Source of the DNA: Bauldia sp.
Lineage (GTDB): Bacteria > Pseudomonadota > Alphaproteobacteria > Rhizobiales > Kaistiaceae
Assembly (NCBI GenBank): GCA_028284325.1
Contig: JANQRX010000002.1
Span: forward strand, 248,001 to 312,000
Length of the DNA stretch: 64,000 nt
Direction of reading: 5' to 3'
Shown: piece by piece, positions 29,447 through 41,335 of the stretch
Position numbering within the stretch: the stretch's first letter is position 1
Layout: each line of letters opens with the position of its first letter
Notes under the pieces: model-generated
What the model was told of the DNA's origin: nothing
Database searches by the model: none
Seen by the model: the letters and a program-made list of their open reading frames with translations, nothing else
Made by a program: the position numbers and the translations under genes

Positions 29447-30577
29447 ATGGACCTGTTGAACTTCTTCACCCCGATCACGGACGCGGTCGTCTTCATCGTC
29501 CCGTTTCTGGTCGTTCTCACCATTGTCGTGTTCTTCCACGAACTGGGGCATTTCCTGGTCGCCCGCTGGCTCGGCGTCGACGTCGAGGTGTTTTCCGTCG
29601 GGTTCGGTCCGTCGCTGGCGGGCTTCACCGACGGCAAGGGAACGCGCTGGCAGCTTTCGGCGATCCCGCTCGGCGGCTATGTGCGCTTCCGGGGGGACGA
29701 AAACGCCGCGAGCGTCCCCGACAAGGACGCCCTGGAGCACATGTCGGAGGCCGACAGGAGCCGGTCCTTTGCCGGTAAACCGGTTGGCGTGCGTGCGGCG
29801 ATCGTCGCCGCGGGGCCGATCGCCAACTTCATCCTGGCGGTCGTCATCTTTGCCGGAATCTTCGCGGTCTACGGACGCGACGTGATCTCGGCCACGGTCG
29901 ACTCCGTGGTGCCGGGGAGTGCCGCAGAGGAGGCGGGGCTCGCCCCCGGCGACGTGGTCGTGGCCATCAACGGCAGCGCCATCGGCGGGTTCTCGGACCT
30001 GCAGCGGATCGTGGGCACGAACGCCGAGCAGAGGCTGACCCTGACGATCGACCGCGGCGGGGAGGCGTTCGACGTCACCGCGACGCCGCGGCGCCAGGAG
30101 ATCGAAGACGGGTTCGGCAACACGCTGAGCGTCGGCATTCTCGGCATCACGCGCAACACCCGCGACGCCACGGTCACCACGGAACGCTACACGTTGCCGC
30201 AGGCCGCCCTCCTCGGGGTCACGGAGAGCTGGTTCGTGATCGACCAGTCGCTGACCTATCTCTACCGCGTCGTGGTCGGGGTGGAATCGACCGATCAGCT
30301 TGGCGGACCGATCCGTATCGCCCAGGTCTCCTCGCAGGTCGCGAGTCTCGGCATCATCGAGCTGATCCGGTGGGCGGCGATCATCTCCGTCAGCATCGGG
30401 TTCATCAACCTGTTTCCCATCCCGCTCCTGGACGGCGGTCATCTGGTCTTCTTTGCCATCGAGGCGATTCGCGGAAAACCGCTGAGCGACAGGGTTTTGG
30501 AGATCGGTTACCGACTTGGATTCGCCGCAATCGGCATGTTAATGATTTTCACGGTCTGGAACGATATAGTGCGCTAG
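29447..30577 (+). CDS. rseP: RIP metalloprotease RseP (site-2 protease)
   Basis: Membrane zinc protease that cleaves anti-sigma factors and signal-peptide remnants within the membrane, 376 aa. The HEXXH zinc site is HELGH at residues 31-35 in the first helix, and the third ligand lies in LFPIPLLDGGHLVFF near the C-terminus. One PDZ domain is visible (GSAAEEAGLAPGDVVVAING) rather than the two of the E. coli protein. It lies upstream of bamA, the usual envelope-assembly context. Confidence 0.96.
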   Translation: MDLLNFFTPITDAVVFIVPFLVVLTIVVFFHELGHFLVARWLGVDVEVFSVGFGPSLAGFTDGKGTRWQLSAIPLGGYVRFRGDENAASVPDKDALEHMSEADRSRSFAGKPVGVRAAIVAAGPIANFILAVVIFAGIFAVYGRDVISATVDSVVPGSAAEEAGLAPGDVVVAINGSAIGGFSDLQRIVGTNAEQRLTLTIDRGGEAFDVTATPRRQEIEDGFGNTLSVGILGITRNTRDATVTTERYTLPQAALLGVTESWFVIDQSLTYLYRVVVGVESTDQLGGPIRIAQVSSQVASLGIIELIRWAAIISVSIGFINLFPIPLLDGGHLVFFAIEAIRGKPLSDRVLEIGYRLGFAAIGMLMIFTVWNDIVR

Positions 30578-30770
30578 GAAAACGGCCATTTTCTGCGGCG
30601 GGGAGCGTGTCGCGGAAGCCACGGAAGGGTTAAATTCGATCGTGGGCGCCGGGGGGCGATTTGCAGGGACGGGAAAAGCCTGTAAACGTGGCATCGGATC
30701 GGAAGTTGAGGGGCAAGTCCTTGGCGGCTCTGACCGATCGTTGCGAGAGACGGCAAGGCGACACTTACCT

Positions 30771-33083
30771 ATGAATTCATTTAAGAATTTCCTGCGGCGT
30801 GCGGTCCTTGCGGTGGCCGCGTGTCTGGCCGTTCCGGTGGCCGCGGGCGTGGTCACGATCGGGTCGGCGACCAGCGTCGAGGCCGCGGTGGTGTCGAGCA
30901 TTTCGGTGCGCGGCAACCAGCGCGTCGAAGCGGCGACCATCAAGACCTACATCACGATCAAGCCGGGACAGAGCTACGGCGCCGCCGATGTCGATGAATC
31001 GGTGAAGATCCTCTATGGCACCGGACTGTTCTCCGACGTCAATATCGGCCGCAGCGGCAGCGTGCTGATCGTCAGCGTCGCCGAGAATCCGATCGTCGCC
31101 AGCGTCGCGTTCGAAGGCAACAAGAAGATCAAGACCAACATCCTGTCGCAGGTCGTCAATCTGGCGCCGCGCGAGGTCCTGACCGAAGCCAAGCTGCAAT
31201 CGGACATCCGGCGGATCGAGGGCTACTACGCCCGCAACGGCCGCAGTTCGGTCCAGGTCGATCCGAGCGTCACCGATATCGGCAACAACCGCGTCACCGT
31301 CGTGTTCTTCATCGTCGAGGGCGACAGGACCGGGATCGGCAGCATCGACTTTGTCGGCAACGAGGCGTTCTCCAAGAGCCGGCTGCGCCGCGTCATTCGC
31401 TCGCGCAAAACCAACTTCATGAGTTGGCTCAGCAAGAACGACATCTTCAGCGAGGAGAGGCTGGCCGCCGATCAGGAACTCCTGCGCCGGCACTATCTCA
31501 AGTTCGGCTATGCCGACTTCCAGGTTCTGGCCGCCGAATCCAGCTTTGACGCGGTTTCCGGCAAGTACCACCTCGTCTTCACGATTGAGGAGGGGCCGAA
31601 GTACCGCTTCGGTGAGATTGCCGTCGATTCCTCGATTCCCGGCGTCGATTCCGACGCGCTTCGGCGCGTCCTGACCACGCGGACGGGATCGACGTTCAAC
31701 GCCGACAAGGTCGAGAAGTCGGTCGAACGGATGGCGATCGAACTGTCGCGGGCCGGTTTCGTGTTCGCGCAGGTCCAGCCCCGCGGTGACCGCAACTACG
31801 TCGACAACGTCATCGACATCACCTACGTGGTCGACGAAGGGCCGCGGACCTACATCGAACGCATCGATATTCGCGGCAACACCAAGACCCGCGACTACGT
31901 CATTCGCCGCGAGTTCGATATCTCGGAGGGCGATGCCTACAACCGGGTCCTCGTCGACAAGGCCCAACGACGGCTCCGGGAGCTGGACTTCTTCGAGTTC
32001 GTCAACATCACCACGGAACCGGGGTCGGCGCTCGACAAGGTGGTCGTGGCCGTCAACCTGGCCGACAAGTCGACCGGGTCGATATCAGCGGCCGTCGGCG
32101 TTTCGACCAGCGACGGGCTGATCGGCGAAATCGCTCTGGAGGAGCGGAACTTCCTCGGTCGCGGACAGAATCTGCGCATCGCCGTCGGTGGCGGGCTGAA
32201 CGATCGGACGTTCAACGTCTCGTTCACCGAACCGTTCTTCATGGGCAATCGCATGTCGGCCGGTATCGATGTGTTCCGCAACGCCAGCACCGCCGGGATC
32301 ATCCGCCCCTACGCCATCACTTCGACCGGCGGCGGGTTGCGGCTGGGCCTTCCGCTGTCCGACGAGACGCAGCTCGACTTCCGCTACAACATCCGGTCGG
32401 ACACCGTGTCCGGTTCGACGGCGGTGCCGGCCGCCGGTCCGTTCGCGAATGGCACGCGGCTGACGAGTTCGGTCGGCTACTCGCTGTCCTACTCGACGCT
32501 CGACAGCATGCTGGATCCGCGTGAAGGCGTCCACGTCGTGCTGACGCAGGACGTTGCCGGTCTCGGCGGTGATGCCCGCTATCTGCGCTCGACCGTCAAG
32601 GCCCGCTACTATCGACCGATCATCCCGGACGCCGACTTCATCGCCATGCTCAAGGCCAGCGCCGGCAACATCACCGGTATCGGGCAGTCGGTTTCGCCCT
32701 ACGACAATTTCTACAAGGGCGGTGAGACGGTCCGCGGCTTCGCCACCTACGGCTACGGACCACGCGACACGACGTCGGGCTTCGCGGTCGGCGGCAAGAA
32801 CCACGTGTCCGGTACCGCCGAGGTGCAGTTCCCGCTACCGGGTCTGCCGCCGGACTTCGGCCTGCGCGGCGCTGCCTTCGCCGATGCGGGCATCCTGACC
32901 GGCGTCGATCCCACGGCCGGCGGGACGATCGTTTCCGACACCATCGTGCGGACATCGGTCGGTGGTTCGGTGGTCTGGGCCTCGCCGTTCGGTGTCCTGC
33001 GGCTCGATCTGGCCGTTCCGCTGACCAAGGCGTCGTACGACAAGACCCAGTTCCTGAGGTTCGGAGCCGGGGCGACGTTCTAG
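30771..33083 (+). CDS. bamA: Outer membrane protein assembly factor BamA
   Basis: Central beta-barrel insertase of the BAM complex, 770 aa. A signal peptide of about 35 residues (FLRRAVLAVAACLAVPVAAG onward, with an Ala-X-Ala-like end) precedes five POTRA repeats, beginning ISVRGNQRVEAATI. The 16-strand barrel carries the conserved RGF segment (GETVRGFATYGYGPRD), and the chain ends in Phe (RFGAGATF), the outer-membrane beta-signal. ATG 30771 is chosen because it opens the signal peptide; the frame is open upstream to 30642 without conservation. Confidence 0.97.
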   Translation: MNSFKNFLRRAVLAVAACLAVPVAAGVVTIGSATSVEAAVVSSISVRGNQRVEAATIKTYITIKPGQSYGAADVDESVKILYGTGLFSDVNIGRSGSVLIVSVAENPIVASVAFEGNKKIKTNILSQVVNLAPREVLTEAKLQSDIRRIEGYYARNGRSSVQVDPSVTDIGNNRVTVVFFIVEGDRTGIGSIDFVGNEAFSKSRLRRVIRSRKTNFMSWLSKNDIFSEERLAADQELLRRHYLKFGYADFQVLAAESSFDAVSGKYHLVFTIEEGPKYRFGEIAVDSSIPGVDSDALRRVLTTRTGSTFNADKVEKSVERMAIELSRAGFVFAQVQPRGDRNYVDNVIDITYVVDEGPRTYIERIDIRGNTKTRDYVIRREFDISEGDAYNRVLVDKAQRRLRELDFFEFVNITTEPGSALDKVVVAVNLADKSTGSISAAVGVSTSDGLIGEIALEERNFLGRGQNLRIAVGGGLNDRTFNVSFTEPFFMGNRMSAGIDVFRNASTAGIIRPYAITSTGGGLRLGLPLSDETQLDFRYNIRSDTVSGSTAVPAAGPFANGTRLTSSVGYSLSYSTLDSMLDPREGVHVVLTQDVAGLGGDARYLRSTVKARYYRPIIPDADFIAMLKASAGNITGIGQSVSPYDNFYKGGETVRGFATYGYGPRDTTSGFAVGGKNHVSGTAEVQFPLPGLPPDFGLRGAAFADAGILTGVDPTAGGTIVSDTIVRTSVGGSVVWASPFGVLRLDLAVPLTKASYDKTQFLRFGAGATF

Positions 33084-33095
33084 GCCCGCGGGGCT

Positions 33096-33138
33096 GACGC
33101 GCCGCCGCGCCGCGCCCTGCAGCGCGCCGCGGCGCGCG
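33096..33138. repeat. Very GC-rich imperfect inverted repeat between bamA and fabZ
   Basis: A run made only of GCGCC/GGCGC-type words, folding around CCTGCA. It can form a strong hairpin in RNA and could attenuate or terminate transcription after bamA. It marks the place where lpxD is normally found. Confidence 0.4.
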
Positions 33139-33163
33139 ATACGAAGGCGGAGAACGCCTCGCC

Positions 33164-33637
33164 ATGGAAGACTCCCCGAAACGGACACTGGACGCGCTCG
33201 ATATCCAGGCGCTCCTGGCGTATTTACCGCACCGCTATCCGTTTCTTCTGGTCGACCGGATTGTCGATATCGACGGTGATCGCTCAGCCGTTGGGGTCAA
33301 GAACGTGACCGCCAACGAGCCGCACTTCCAGGGGCACTTCCCGGGACAGCCGCTGATGCCCGGTGTGCTGATGATCGAAGGCATGGCCCAGACGGCCGGC
33401 GCCATCTGCATGGCGGCGATGGAACGCAAGAGCCGCGCGGTGGTCTATTTCATGACCATCGATCAGGCGAAGTTCCGCAAGCCGGTGGTTCCCGGCGACA
33501 CGCTCCGCTACCACATGCAGCAACTGCGGCGGCGGCGGAACATCTGGAAGTTCTACGGCGAAGCGCAGGTCGACGGCGAGAAGGTCGCCGAGGCCGTGAT
33601 CAGCGCCATGATGGCGGACGACCCGCGGGCGCCATGA
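33164..33637 (+). CDS. fabZ: 3-hydroxyacyl-ACP dehydratase FabZ
   Basis: Dehydrates 3-hydroxyacyl-ACP in fatty acid synthesis, 157 aa, hot-dog fold. The catalytic segment is [20 protein letters not shown] with the active His and, further on, the conserved Glu of the helix. The opening [18 protein letters not shown] is typical. ATG 33164 lies 80 bp after bamA; the stop overlaps the lpxA ATG by 4 nt. Confidence 0.97.
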   Translation: MEDSPKRTLDALDIQALLAYLPHRYPFLLVDRIVDIDGDRSAVGVKNVTANEPHFQGHFPGQPLMPGVLMIEGMAQTAGAICMAAMERKSRAVVYFMTIDQAKFRKPVVPGDTLRYHMQQLRRRRNIWKFYGEAQVDGEKVAEAVISAMMADDPRAP

Positions 33638-34425
33638 GCCGCATTCACCCCACAGCGATCGTCGAGGACGGCGCACGCCTCGGCCAGGATGTCGAGATCG
33701 GGCCCTACTGCACAGTCGGCAGCGAGGTCGAGCTCGGTGACGGCGTTCGCCTGCAGTCCCATGTCGTCGTCGAGGGGCGAACCAGGATCGGCGAAGGCAC
33801 CAGGGTGTGGCCCTTCGCCTTTCTCGGCGGCCCGCCGCAGGATCTGAAATACAAGGGCGAGAAGACCGAGGTCGAGATCGGGCGCCATTGCCTGCTCCGC
33901 GAATACGTCACCGTGCATGGCGGGACGTCGGCCGGCCGCGGACGCACCGTGGTCGGTGACCACTGCTTTCTCATGCTCGGGTCCCATGTCGCCCATGACT
34001 GTGTGCTCGGCGACCATGTCATCCTGGTCAACAACGTCGTGATTTCGGGCCACTGCGAGGTCGGCGACCGCGTCGTGGTCGGGGCGCTGTCGGCGGTCCA
34101 GCAGCGGACCAAGGTCGGCGCCCACGCCTTTGTCGGCATGGTCACCGGGGTCGATTCCAACGTCGTGCCCTATGCGATGGCGAGCGCGCGCGGCAGCCGC
34201 GCGGAAATCTCCGGACTGAACGTGATCGGCCTGCGCCGACGGGGCTTCGACCAGGCGGCGATCATGACCTTGCGCTCGGCCTACCGCGCCTATTTCGAAG
34301 GTTCCGGAAGCCGGGAAGAGCGGATCGCGGCCCTGCGTGCCCAACATCCCGACGACGAGATGATCGCCGAGCTGGCGGATTTCATCGAAGCCTGCGGCGA
34401 CGCGCCCATGGTCCGTCGCCGGTAG
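33634..34425 (+). CDS. lpxA: UDP-N-acetylglucosamine acyltransferase LpxA
   Basis: First step of lipid A synthesis: transfers 3-hydroxyacyl from ACP to UDP-GlcNAc, 263 aa. Left-handed beta-helix hexapeptide repeats run from residue 1 to about 190 ([20 protein letters not shown]), with the catalytic His in [13 protein letters not shown]. The C-terminal helical part begins [13 protein letters not shown]. It overlaps fabZ by 4 nt. Confidence 0.97.
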   Translation: MSRIHPTAIVEDGARLGQDVEIGPYCTVGSEVELGDGVRLQSHVVVEGRTRIGEGTRVWPFAFLGGPPQDLKYKGEKTEVEIGRHCLLREYVTVHGGTSAGRGRTVVGDHCFLMLGSHVAHDCVLGDHVILVNNVVISGHCEVGDRVVVGALSAVQQRTKVGAHAFVGMVTGVDSNVVPYAMASARGSRAEISGLNVIGLRRRGFDQAAIMTLRSAYRAYFEGSGSREERIAALRAQHPDDEMIAELADFIEACGDAPMVRRR

Positions 34426-34443
34426 GATCAGGTCCCCGCGCCG

Positions 34444-35325
34444 ATGGGCAGTTCGCCGGTCTCCACTCTGGGTATCATTGCCGCGGGCGGTGGCCTGCCG
34501 GTGCAGGTGGCGGCCGCGGCGGTGGCCGCCGGACGGCCAGTGTTCGTGCTTGGGCTGGAAGGGATGGTGGACGCCGATCTTACCGCCTTCGCGCACGCGC
34601 TGGTGAAGCCGGGGCAGGTCGGCAAGATGCAGCGGATCGCCAAGGATCAGAACATCAAGGATGTCGTGCTGATCGGGTCGATCGACAAGCGCCCGGACCT
34701 TGCCGGCCTCGGCCTCGATCTCGGCGCCATTGGCCTCGTCCCAAGGATCGCCAAGGCGTTGGCCGCCGGTGGCGACGACATGGTCCTGCGCAGCCTGATC
34801 GAACTGTTCGAGGACCAGGGTGTTCGCGTTGTCGGCGCACACGAGGTCGCGCCCGCGCTCACGGCGTCTCCGGGCCATGTCGCGGGGCCCGCTGTGACGG
34901 GCGAACTCGAACGCGACGGCCGTCTGGCGATGGAGGCGGCGCTTGCCATCGGTCGGCTCGATATCGGGCAGGGCGCGGTGGCGGTCGGCGGCCGTGTCGT
35001 CGCGCTCGAAGCGGCCGAAGGCACCGATGCCATGCTGGCCCGCGTCGAGCATCTGCGCGAGATCGGGCGGATCCGTTGGCGGGACCGGGCCGGCGTGCTC
35101 GCCAAGCGCGCCAAGCCGCAACAGGATCTGCGCGTCGATCTGCCGACGATCGGTCCGATGACCGTCGATGCCGTCGCGGCCGCCGGGCTCCGCGGCATCG
35201 TCATCGAGGCGGGTCGCGTGCTCCTCGCCGATCGCGAGACGCTGGTCGAGCGTGCGGCCGCAACGGCGACGTCGGTCATGGCGGTCGAATTCCAACCGGG
35301 GGCGCCCGGCGCAGGCGAGGCATGA
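34444..35325 (+). CDS. lpxI: UDP-2,3-diacylglucosamine pyrophosphatase LpxI
   Basis: Hydrolyses UDP-2,3-diacylglucosamine to lipid X, replacing LpxH in alphaproteobacteria, 293 aa (DUF1009). It opens LGIIAAGGGLPVQVA; the middle holds VLIGSIDKRPDLAGLGLD and the end VAVGGRVVALEAAEGTDAML and DLPTIGPMTVDAVAAAG. Start ATG 34444 is 18 bp after lpxA. The stop overlaps the lpxB ATG by 4 nt, so lpxI and lpxB are translationally coupled. Confidence 0.95.
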   Translation: MGSSPVSTLGIIAAGGGLPVQVAAAAVAAGRPVFVLGLEGMVDADLTAFAHALVKPGQVGKMQRIAKDQNIKDVVLIGSIDKRPDLAGLGLDLGAIGLVPRIAKALAAGGDDMVLRSLIELFEDQGVRVVGAHEVAPALTASPGHVAGPAVTGELERDGRLAMEAALAIGRLDIGQGAVAVGGRVVALEAAEGTDAMLARVEHLREIGRIRWRDRAGVLAKRAKPQQDLRVDLPTIGPMTVDAVAAAGLRGIVIEAGRVLLADRETLVERAAATATSVMAVEFQPGAPGAGEA

Positions 35326-36515
35326 CCCCCGCGGCCCGGCGCATCTTCATTGTGGCGGGCGAGGAGTCGGGGGACCGGCTGGGCGCCTCCCTGATGGATG
35401 CGCTGATCAAACGGGCGTCCGGGCCCTTGTCGTTTCACGGCGTCGGCGGTCGCGGCATGGCCGCGCGGGGTCTCGTCAGCCTCTTTCCCATGGAGGACCT
35501 CGCGCTTCATGGTCTTCTGCAGGTCGTGCCCCACCTGCCGCGCGTCTTCGCCCGGGGCCGCCAGGTCGCCCGGGCGGTGGGCGAGGTCAACCCGCACGTC
35601 GTGGTTCTGATCGATTCACCCGGCTTCAACATGCCGGTCGCCCGGTCCGTGCGTCGCGCCCACCCCGACATTCCGGTCATCGACTACGTGCCGCCCATGG
35701 TCTGGGGGTACGCGCCGTGGCGGGCGCGCCGGATGCGGCCCAATGTAGATCAGGTGCTGACGCTCCTGCCGTTCGAGCCGGACGCCGTGGAGCGCCTAGG
35801 CGGCCCGCCGGCCCGCTATGTGGGTCATCCCGTTCTGACGGATGTCGTCCGGCTGCGGCCGGCGCCGGGCGAACGTGCGCCACTCGACGTCGACGGACCG
35901 CGACGCCTGCTGGTCCTGCCGGGTAGCCGACGGAGCGAGATCGACCGGCTTCTGCCGGTGTTCGGTGCCACGGTCGCCCTGATCGGGGAGGGCGTGGAGC
36001 GGCTCGAGGTGGTGCTGCCGACCCTGCCGTATCTGCTGGAGGCCGTTGAGCGAGAGGTCGCCCGGTGGGCGATCCAACCCAGGATCGTGACCGCGGACGA
36101 GGATAAATACGCCGCGTTCCGGTCGGCGCATGCGGCGCTCGCCGCGTCCGGCACGGTGTCGGTGGAACTCGCGCTCGCCGGCGTACCCATGGCGATCGCC
36201 TACCGGCTCGATCCGCTGATGCGGCTGGCCAAGCCTTTCCTCTACCGGCAAAGCTCCATCGTGCTCGCCAATCTGATCATCGGCGAGAACATCGTCCCGG
36301 AGTTCGTCGATCGCCGCGCGTCGCCGGCAACGCTGGCCGACGCGGTCGTGGCGCTCCTGAACGATACGCCCGAACGGCGCGCGCAGCTGGCGACGCTGGA
36401 GAACTTCCCCGAGCGGCTGTCGGCCGGCGAGGGCGATCCGAGCGATCTCGCCGCGGCGGAGGTGCTCGCCTGGGTCGAGGGCGGGCGTCAGCGCCGCTTG
36501 GAGAGCGGCACGTAA
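35322..36515 (+). CDS. lpxB: Lipid A disaccharide synthase LpxB
   Basis: Joins lipid X and UDP-2,3-diacylglucosamine to the lipid A disaccharide, 397 aa, inverting GT-B glycosyltransferase (GT19). Signatures are [16 protein letters not shown] at the N-terminus, [24 protein letters not shown] and [20 protein letters not shown] near the sugar-nucleotide site. Its last 28 bp overlap the 3' end of gltA on the other strand; the protein end is intact. Confidence 0.96.
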   Translation: MTPAARRIFIVAGEESGDRLGASLMDALIKRASGPLSFHGVGGRGMAARGLVSLFPMEDLALHGLLQVVPHLPRVFARGRQVARAVGEVNPHVVVLIDSPGFNMPVARSVRRAHPDIPVIDYVPPMVWGYAPWRARRMRPNVDQVLTLLPFEPDAVERLGGPPARYVGHPVLTDVVRLRPAPGERAPLDVDGPRRLLVLPGSRRSEIDRLLPVFGATVALIGEGVERLEVVLPTLPYLLEAVEREVARWAIQPRIVTADEDKYAAFRSAHAALAASGTVSVELALAGVPMAIAYRLDPLMRLAKPFLYRQSSIVLANLIIGENIVPEFVDRRASPATLADAVVALLNDTPERRAQLATLENFPERLSAGEGDPSDLAAAEVLAWVEGGRQRRLESGT

Positions 36516-37837
36516 TCCCGCCGTGTCGCGCCGACGTAGAGCTGGCGCGGGCGACCGATCCGCTGGGAGGGATCCTCGACCATCTCCTTCCACTGGGCGA
36601 TCCAGCCGACAGTGCGCGCGAGCGCGAACAGGACGGTGAACATCGTCGTCGGAAAGCCCAGCGCTTTCAATGTGATACCCGAGTAGAAGTCGATGTTCGG
36701 GTAGAGCTTCTTCTCGATGAAATAGTCGTCGGTCAACGCGATCCGTTCCAGCTCCATGGCGACTTCGAGCAGCGGGTCGTCCTGGATGCCGAGTTCGGAC
36801 AGCACTTCGTGGGTGGTCTTCTGCATGATCCGCGCCCGCGGGTCGTAGTTCTTGTAGACGCGGTGGCCGAAGCCCATGAGGCGGAACGGATCGTCGCGGT
36901 CCTTGGCACGGGCCACAAACTTCGGGATGTTGTCGACCGTCCCGATCTCCTGGAGCATGTTGAGTGCCGCCTCGTTGGCGCCGCCATGGGCCGGGCCCCA
37001 GAGACAGGCGATACCGGCGGCGATGCAGGCGAAGGGGTTGGCACCCGATGAGCCGGCCAGACGCACCGTGGAGGTCGAGGCGTTCTGCTCGTGATCGGCG
37101 TGGAGGATGAAGATGCGGTCCATGGCGCGCGACAGCACCGGATTGACCTTGTACTCCTCGCAAGGGACCGCGAAGCACATGCGCAAAAAGTTTGACGCAT
37201 AATCAAGTGTATTAAGCGGATAAACGATCGGTTGCCCGACATGGTATTTGTAGGCCATGGCGGCGATTGTCGGCATCTTGGCGATCATGCGCAGCGACGC
37301 GACCATACGCTGGTGCGTATCCGAGATGTCGACGGAGTCGTGATAGAAGGCCGAGAGTGCCCCGACGGTTCCGCACATGATCGCCATGGGATGGGCGTCG
37401 CGGCGGAACCCGGCATAGAAGCGCGTCATCTGCTCATGGAGCATGGTGTGATAGGTGACGCGATGGTCGAAATCGGCCTTCTGCGCCGGCGTCGGCAGTT
37501 CGCCGTAGAGGAGGAGATAACAGGTTTCGAGGAAGTCCCCCTGCTCGGCGAGCTGCTCGATCGGGTAGCCCCGGTAGAGGAGGATGCCTTCGTCGCCGTC
37601 GATATAGGTAATCGCGGACCGGCACGAGGCGGTGGAGGTGAAGCCGGGATCGTAGGTGAAGCGGCCCGTCGTTCCGTAGAGGGCGGAGATGTCGATGACG
37701 TCGGGTCCCAGCGACCCTGATTCCACGGCGAAATCCCAGGAATCAGCGTCAATGGAAAGGCGCGCGGTGTCGTCGTCCGCGGCCGCCGCGGTCGGCGTCT
37801 CGAGTTCGGTCGTCGTTGCGTTCTCCGGCATCCGCAT
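36488..37837 (-). CDS. gltA: Citrate synthase
   Basis: Condenses oxaloacetate and acetyl-CoA at the entry to the TCA cycle, 449 aa, hexameric NADH-sensitive proteobacterial type. Catalytic residues lie in [33 protein letters not shown] and [13 protein letters not shown] (His, His, Asp). The first 40 residues are a polar, Ala-rich lead. The start is ATG 37837 or the ATG two codons on (MPEN). A -10 TATAAT box and a dyad lie just upstream. It is convergent with lpxB, overlapping it by 28 bp. Confidence 0.96.
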   Translation of the reverse strand: MRMPENATTTELETPTAAAADDDTARLSIDADSWDFAVESGSLGPDVIDISALYGTTGRFTYDPGFTSTASCRSAITYIDGDEGILLYRGYPIEQLAEQGDFLETCYLLLYGELPTPAQKADFDHRVTYHTMLHEQMTRFYAGFRRDAHPMAIMCGTVGALSAFYHDSVDISDTHQRMVASLRMIAKMPTIAAMAYKYHVGQPIVYPLNTLDYASNFLRMCFAVPCEEYKVNPVLSRAMDRIFILHADHEQNASTSTVRLAGSSGANPFACIAAGIACLWGPAHGGANEAALNMLQEIGTVDNIPKFVARAKDRDDPFRLMGFGHRVYKNYDPRARIMQKTTHEVLSELGIQDDPLLEVAMELERIALTDDYFIEKKLYPNIDFYSGITLKALGFPTTMFTVLFALARTVGWIAQWKEMVEDPSQRIGRPRQLYVGATRRDYVPLSKRR

Positions 37838-37864
37838 CCCTCCTCTTATCGTTTCGCGGTCGCC

Positions 37865-37890
37865 ATTATACCTTGCTGCGACGCAACAAG
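37865..37890 (-). promoter_or_regulatory. gltA promoter -10 with adjoining operator-like dyad
   Basis: On the minus strand a perfect TATAAT lies at 37870-37865, about 28 bp before the gltA ATG. Directly upstream, 37872-37890 is an imperfect 19-bp dyad (CTTGCTGCG A CGCAACAAG, eight of nine pairs). It fills the spacer between the -10 box and a TTAGAC-like -35. A regulator of citrate synthase could bind here. Confidence 0.5.
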
Positions 37891-37914
37891 TCTAATGGCG
37901 CAGTGCAGCGAGAC

Positions 37915-39342
37915 TCACGGGGAGGCCGCCTGATCGGCGATCCGGGCGAGGCTTTCGTCGCGGCCGAGGCTGGCCAGGACGTCGAAGATGCCCGGCGAGG
38001 TCTTGCGGCCGGTGAGCGCGGCGCGGAGCGGCTGGGCGATCTTGCCTAGCTTGAGGTTCTCGTCAGCCGCGAAGGCGCGGATCGCGGTTTCCGGACCGTC
38101 GCCGGTCCAGTCGGTCGCGCCCAGACGGTCGTGGAGACGGCCGAGCAGCGCCCGCGCTTCGGTATCCAGCAGGGCCGCGGCCTGCGGCTCGAGCGCCAGC
38201 GGGCGGGTTGCGATGAGATAGCGCGCGCCCTCCAGCACCTCGATCAGCGTCTTCGCCCGCTCCGTCAGATGCGGCAGGGCGCGCCGAAAACCGTCGGCCT
38301 GCCACCCGTCGCCGAACAGCGGCGCGAACGTCTCCGCATCGTCGCCGAGATGGGGTAGCAGGTCCGCCAGTGCCCCAATCAGCGCGTCCGGGTCCATCGC
38401 GCGCAGGTAGTGGGCGTTGATGTGCTGCAGCTTGTCGAGGTCGAAGCGTGCCGCGCCGCGTCCGATACCGTCCGTGTCGAACCAGCGGGTCATATCGTCA
38501 AGCGACATGATGTCGGCGTCGCCGTGCGACCAGCCGAGCCGCACGAGGTAGTTGCGCACCGCCTCGGGCAGGAAACCCTGATCGCGATAGGCCTCGACGC
38601 CGAGCGCGCCGTGGCGCTTGGAGAGTTTGGCGCCGTCCGGCCCATGGATCAGCGGTACATGGGCAAAGCGGGGCGGTGCCCAGTCGAGCGCCTCGTAGAG
38701 CAACGCCTGGCGGGCGGCGTTGGTGAGATGGTCGTCGCCGCGGATGATGTGGGTCACGCCCATGTCGTGATCGTCGACCACGACGGACAGCATGTAGGTG
38801 GGCGTGCCGTCGGCGCGCAGGATGACGAAGTCGTCGAGATCAGCGTTCCGGAACGTCACGTCGCCCTGCACGAGGTCGTCGATCCTCGTTTCGCCGTCGA
38901 TCGGCAGCTTGATGCGCACCGCCGGTGCGACGCCCTCGGGCGCATTGGCCGGATCGCGGTCGCGCCAGCGGCGGTCGTAGCTCGCAGCGCGGCCTTCGGC
39001 ACGCGCCGCCTCGCGCATGGCGGCGAGATCGTCCGCACTGGCATAGCAGCGATAGGCATGGCCGGCGGCGAGCAGCGCCTCGGCGACCTCGCGATGGCGG
39101 TCGGCGCGGGCGAACTGGTGGACCGGCCCGCCGTCCCAGTCGATCCCCAGCCATTCAAGACCGGCGAAGATGGCGGCCACGGCATCGTCGGTGGAGCGCC
39201 GGCGATCGGTATCCTCGATCCGCAGCCGCATCGTGCCGCCGTGATGGCGGGCGTAGAGCCAGTTGAACAGCGCCGTACGGGCCCCGCCGATATGCAGGAA
39301 TCCGGTGGGTGAGGGCGCGAAGCGGGTGACGATGTCGGACAT
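37915..39342 (-). CDS. gltX: Glutamyl-tRNA synthetase
   Basis: Charges tRNA-Glu, class I, 475 aa. HIGH motif region: [20 protein letters not shown] at residues 6-25. KMSKS equivalent: [18 protein letters not shown]. The C-terminal anticodon-binding helices end the protein. The zinc-site cysteines of the E. coli enzyme are not evident; CYASADDL holds a single Cys. It is divergent from glnS and upstream of gltA, the usual alphaproteobacterial gltX-gltA pairing. Confidence 0.96.
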   Translation of the reverse strand: MSDIVTRFAPSPTGFLHIGGARTALFNWLYARHHGGTMRLRIEDTDRRRSTDDAVAAIFAGLEWLGIDWDGGPVHQFARADRHREVAEALLAAGHAYRCYASADDLAAMREAARAEGRAASYDRRWRDRDPANAPEGVAPAVRIKLPIDGETRIDDLVQGDVTFRNADLDDFVILRADGTPTYMLSVVVDDHDMGVTHIIRGDDHLTNAARQALLYEALDWAPPRFAHVPLIHGPDGAKLSKRHGALGVEAYRDQGFLPEAVRNYLVRLGWSHGDADIMSLDDMTRWFDTDGIGRGAARFDLDKLQHINAHYLRAMDPDALIGALADLLPHLGDDAETFAPLFGDGWQADGFRRALPHLTERAKTLIEVLEGARYLIATRPLALEPQAAALLDTEARALLGRLHDRLGATDWTGDGPETAIRAFAADENLKLGKIAQPLRAALTGRKTSPGIFDVLASLGRDESLARIADQAASP

Positions 39343-39499
39343 GGTGCCGGATGCCGGGATGGAGGTCCGGGCCGTCTACCACACGCACCGGGGGAGGCGA
39401 AGCGGCTTGGCGCGGTCGGCGGGATTTGGCAGATAGGGCGCGCCGCCGACCGGCGGACAAGAAACGCCAGAAGAAATACCAGAACGGGACCCGTCACCG

Positions 39500-41200
<1,701 letters not shown>

Positions 41201-41335
41201 GACCGGATTTCAGCGCCCGCCGACCACGCCGATCACGACGAACCGCCGCGGCGGCGCAGGGGCGCCATCCTCCGGCCCCTCATCGACAATCTGGAACGCG
41301 AACTCGACGGCGGCCGGGGGTTCCTGTGGCTGCCG

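Noticed and set aside
33553-35295. 580-codon minus-strand open frame across lpxA and lpxI
   Set aside because: Spans two conserved genes on the other strand; typical shadow composition.
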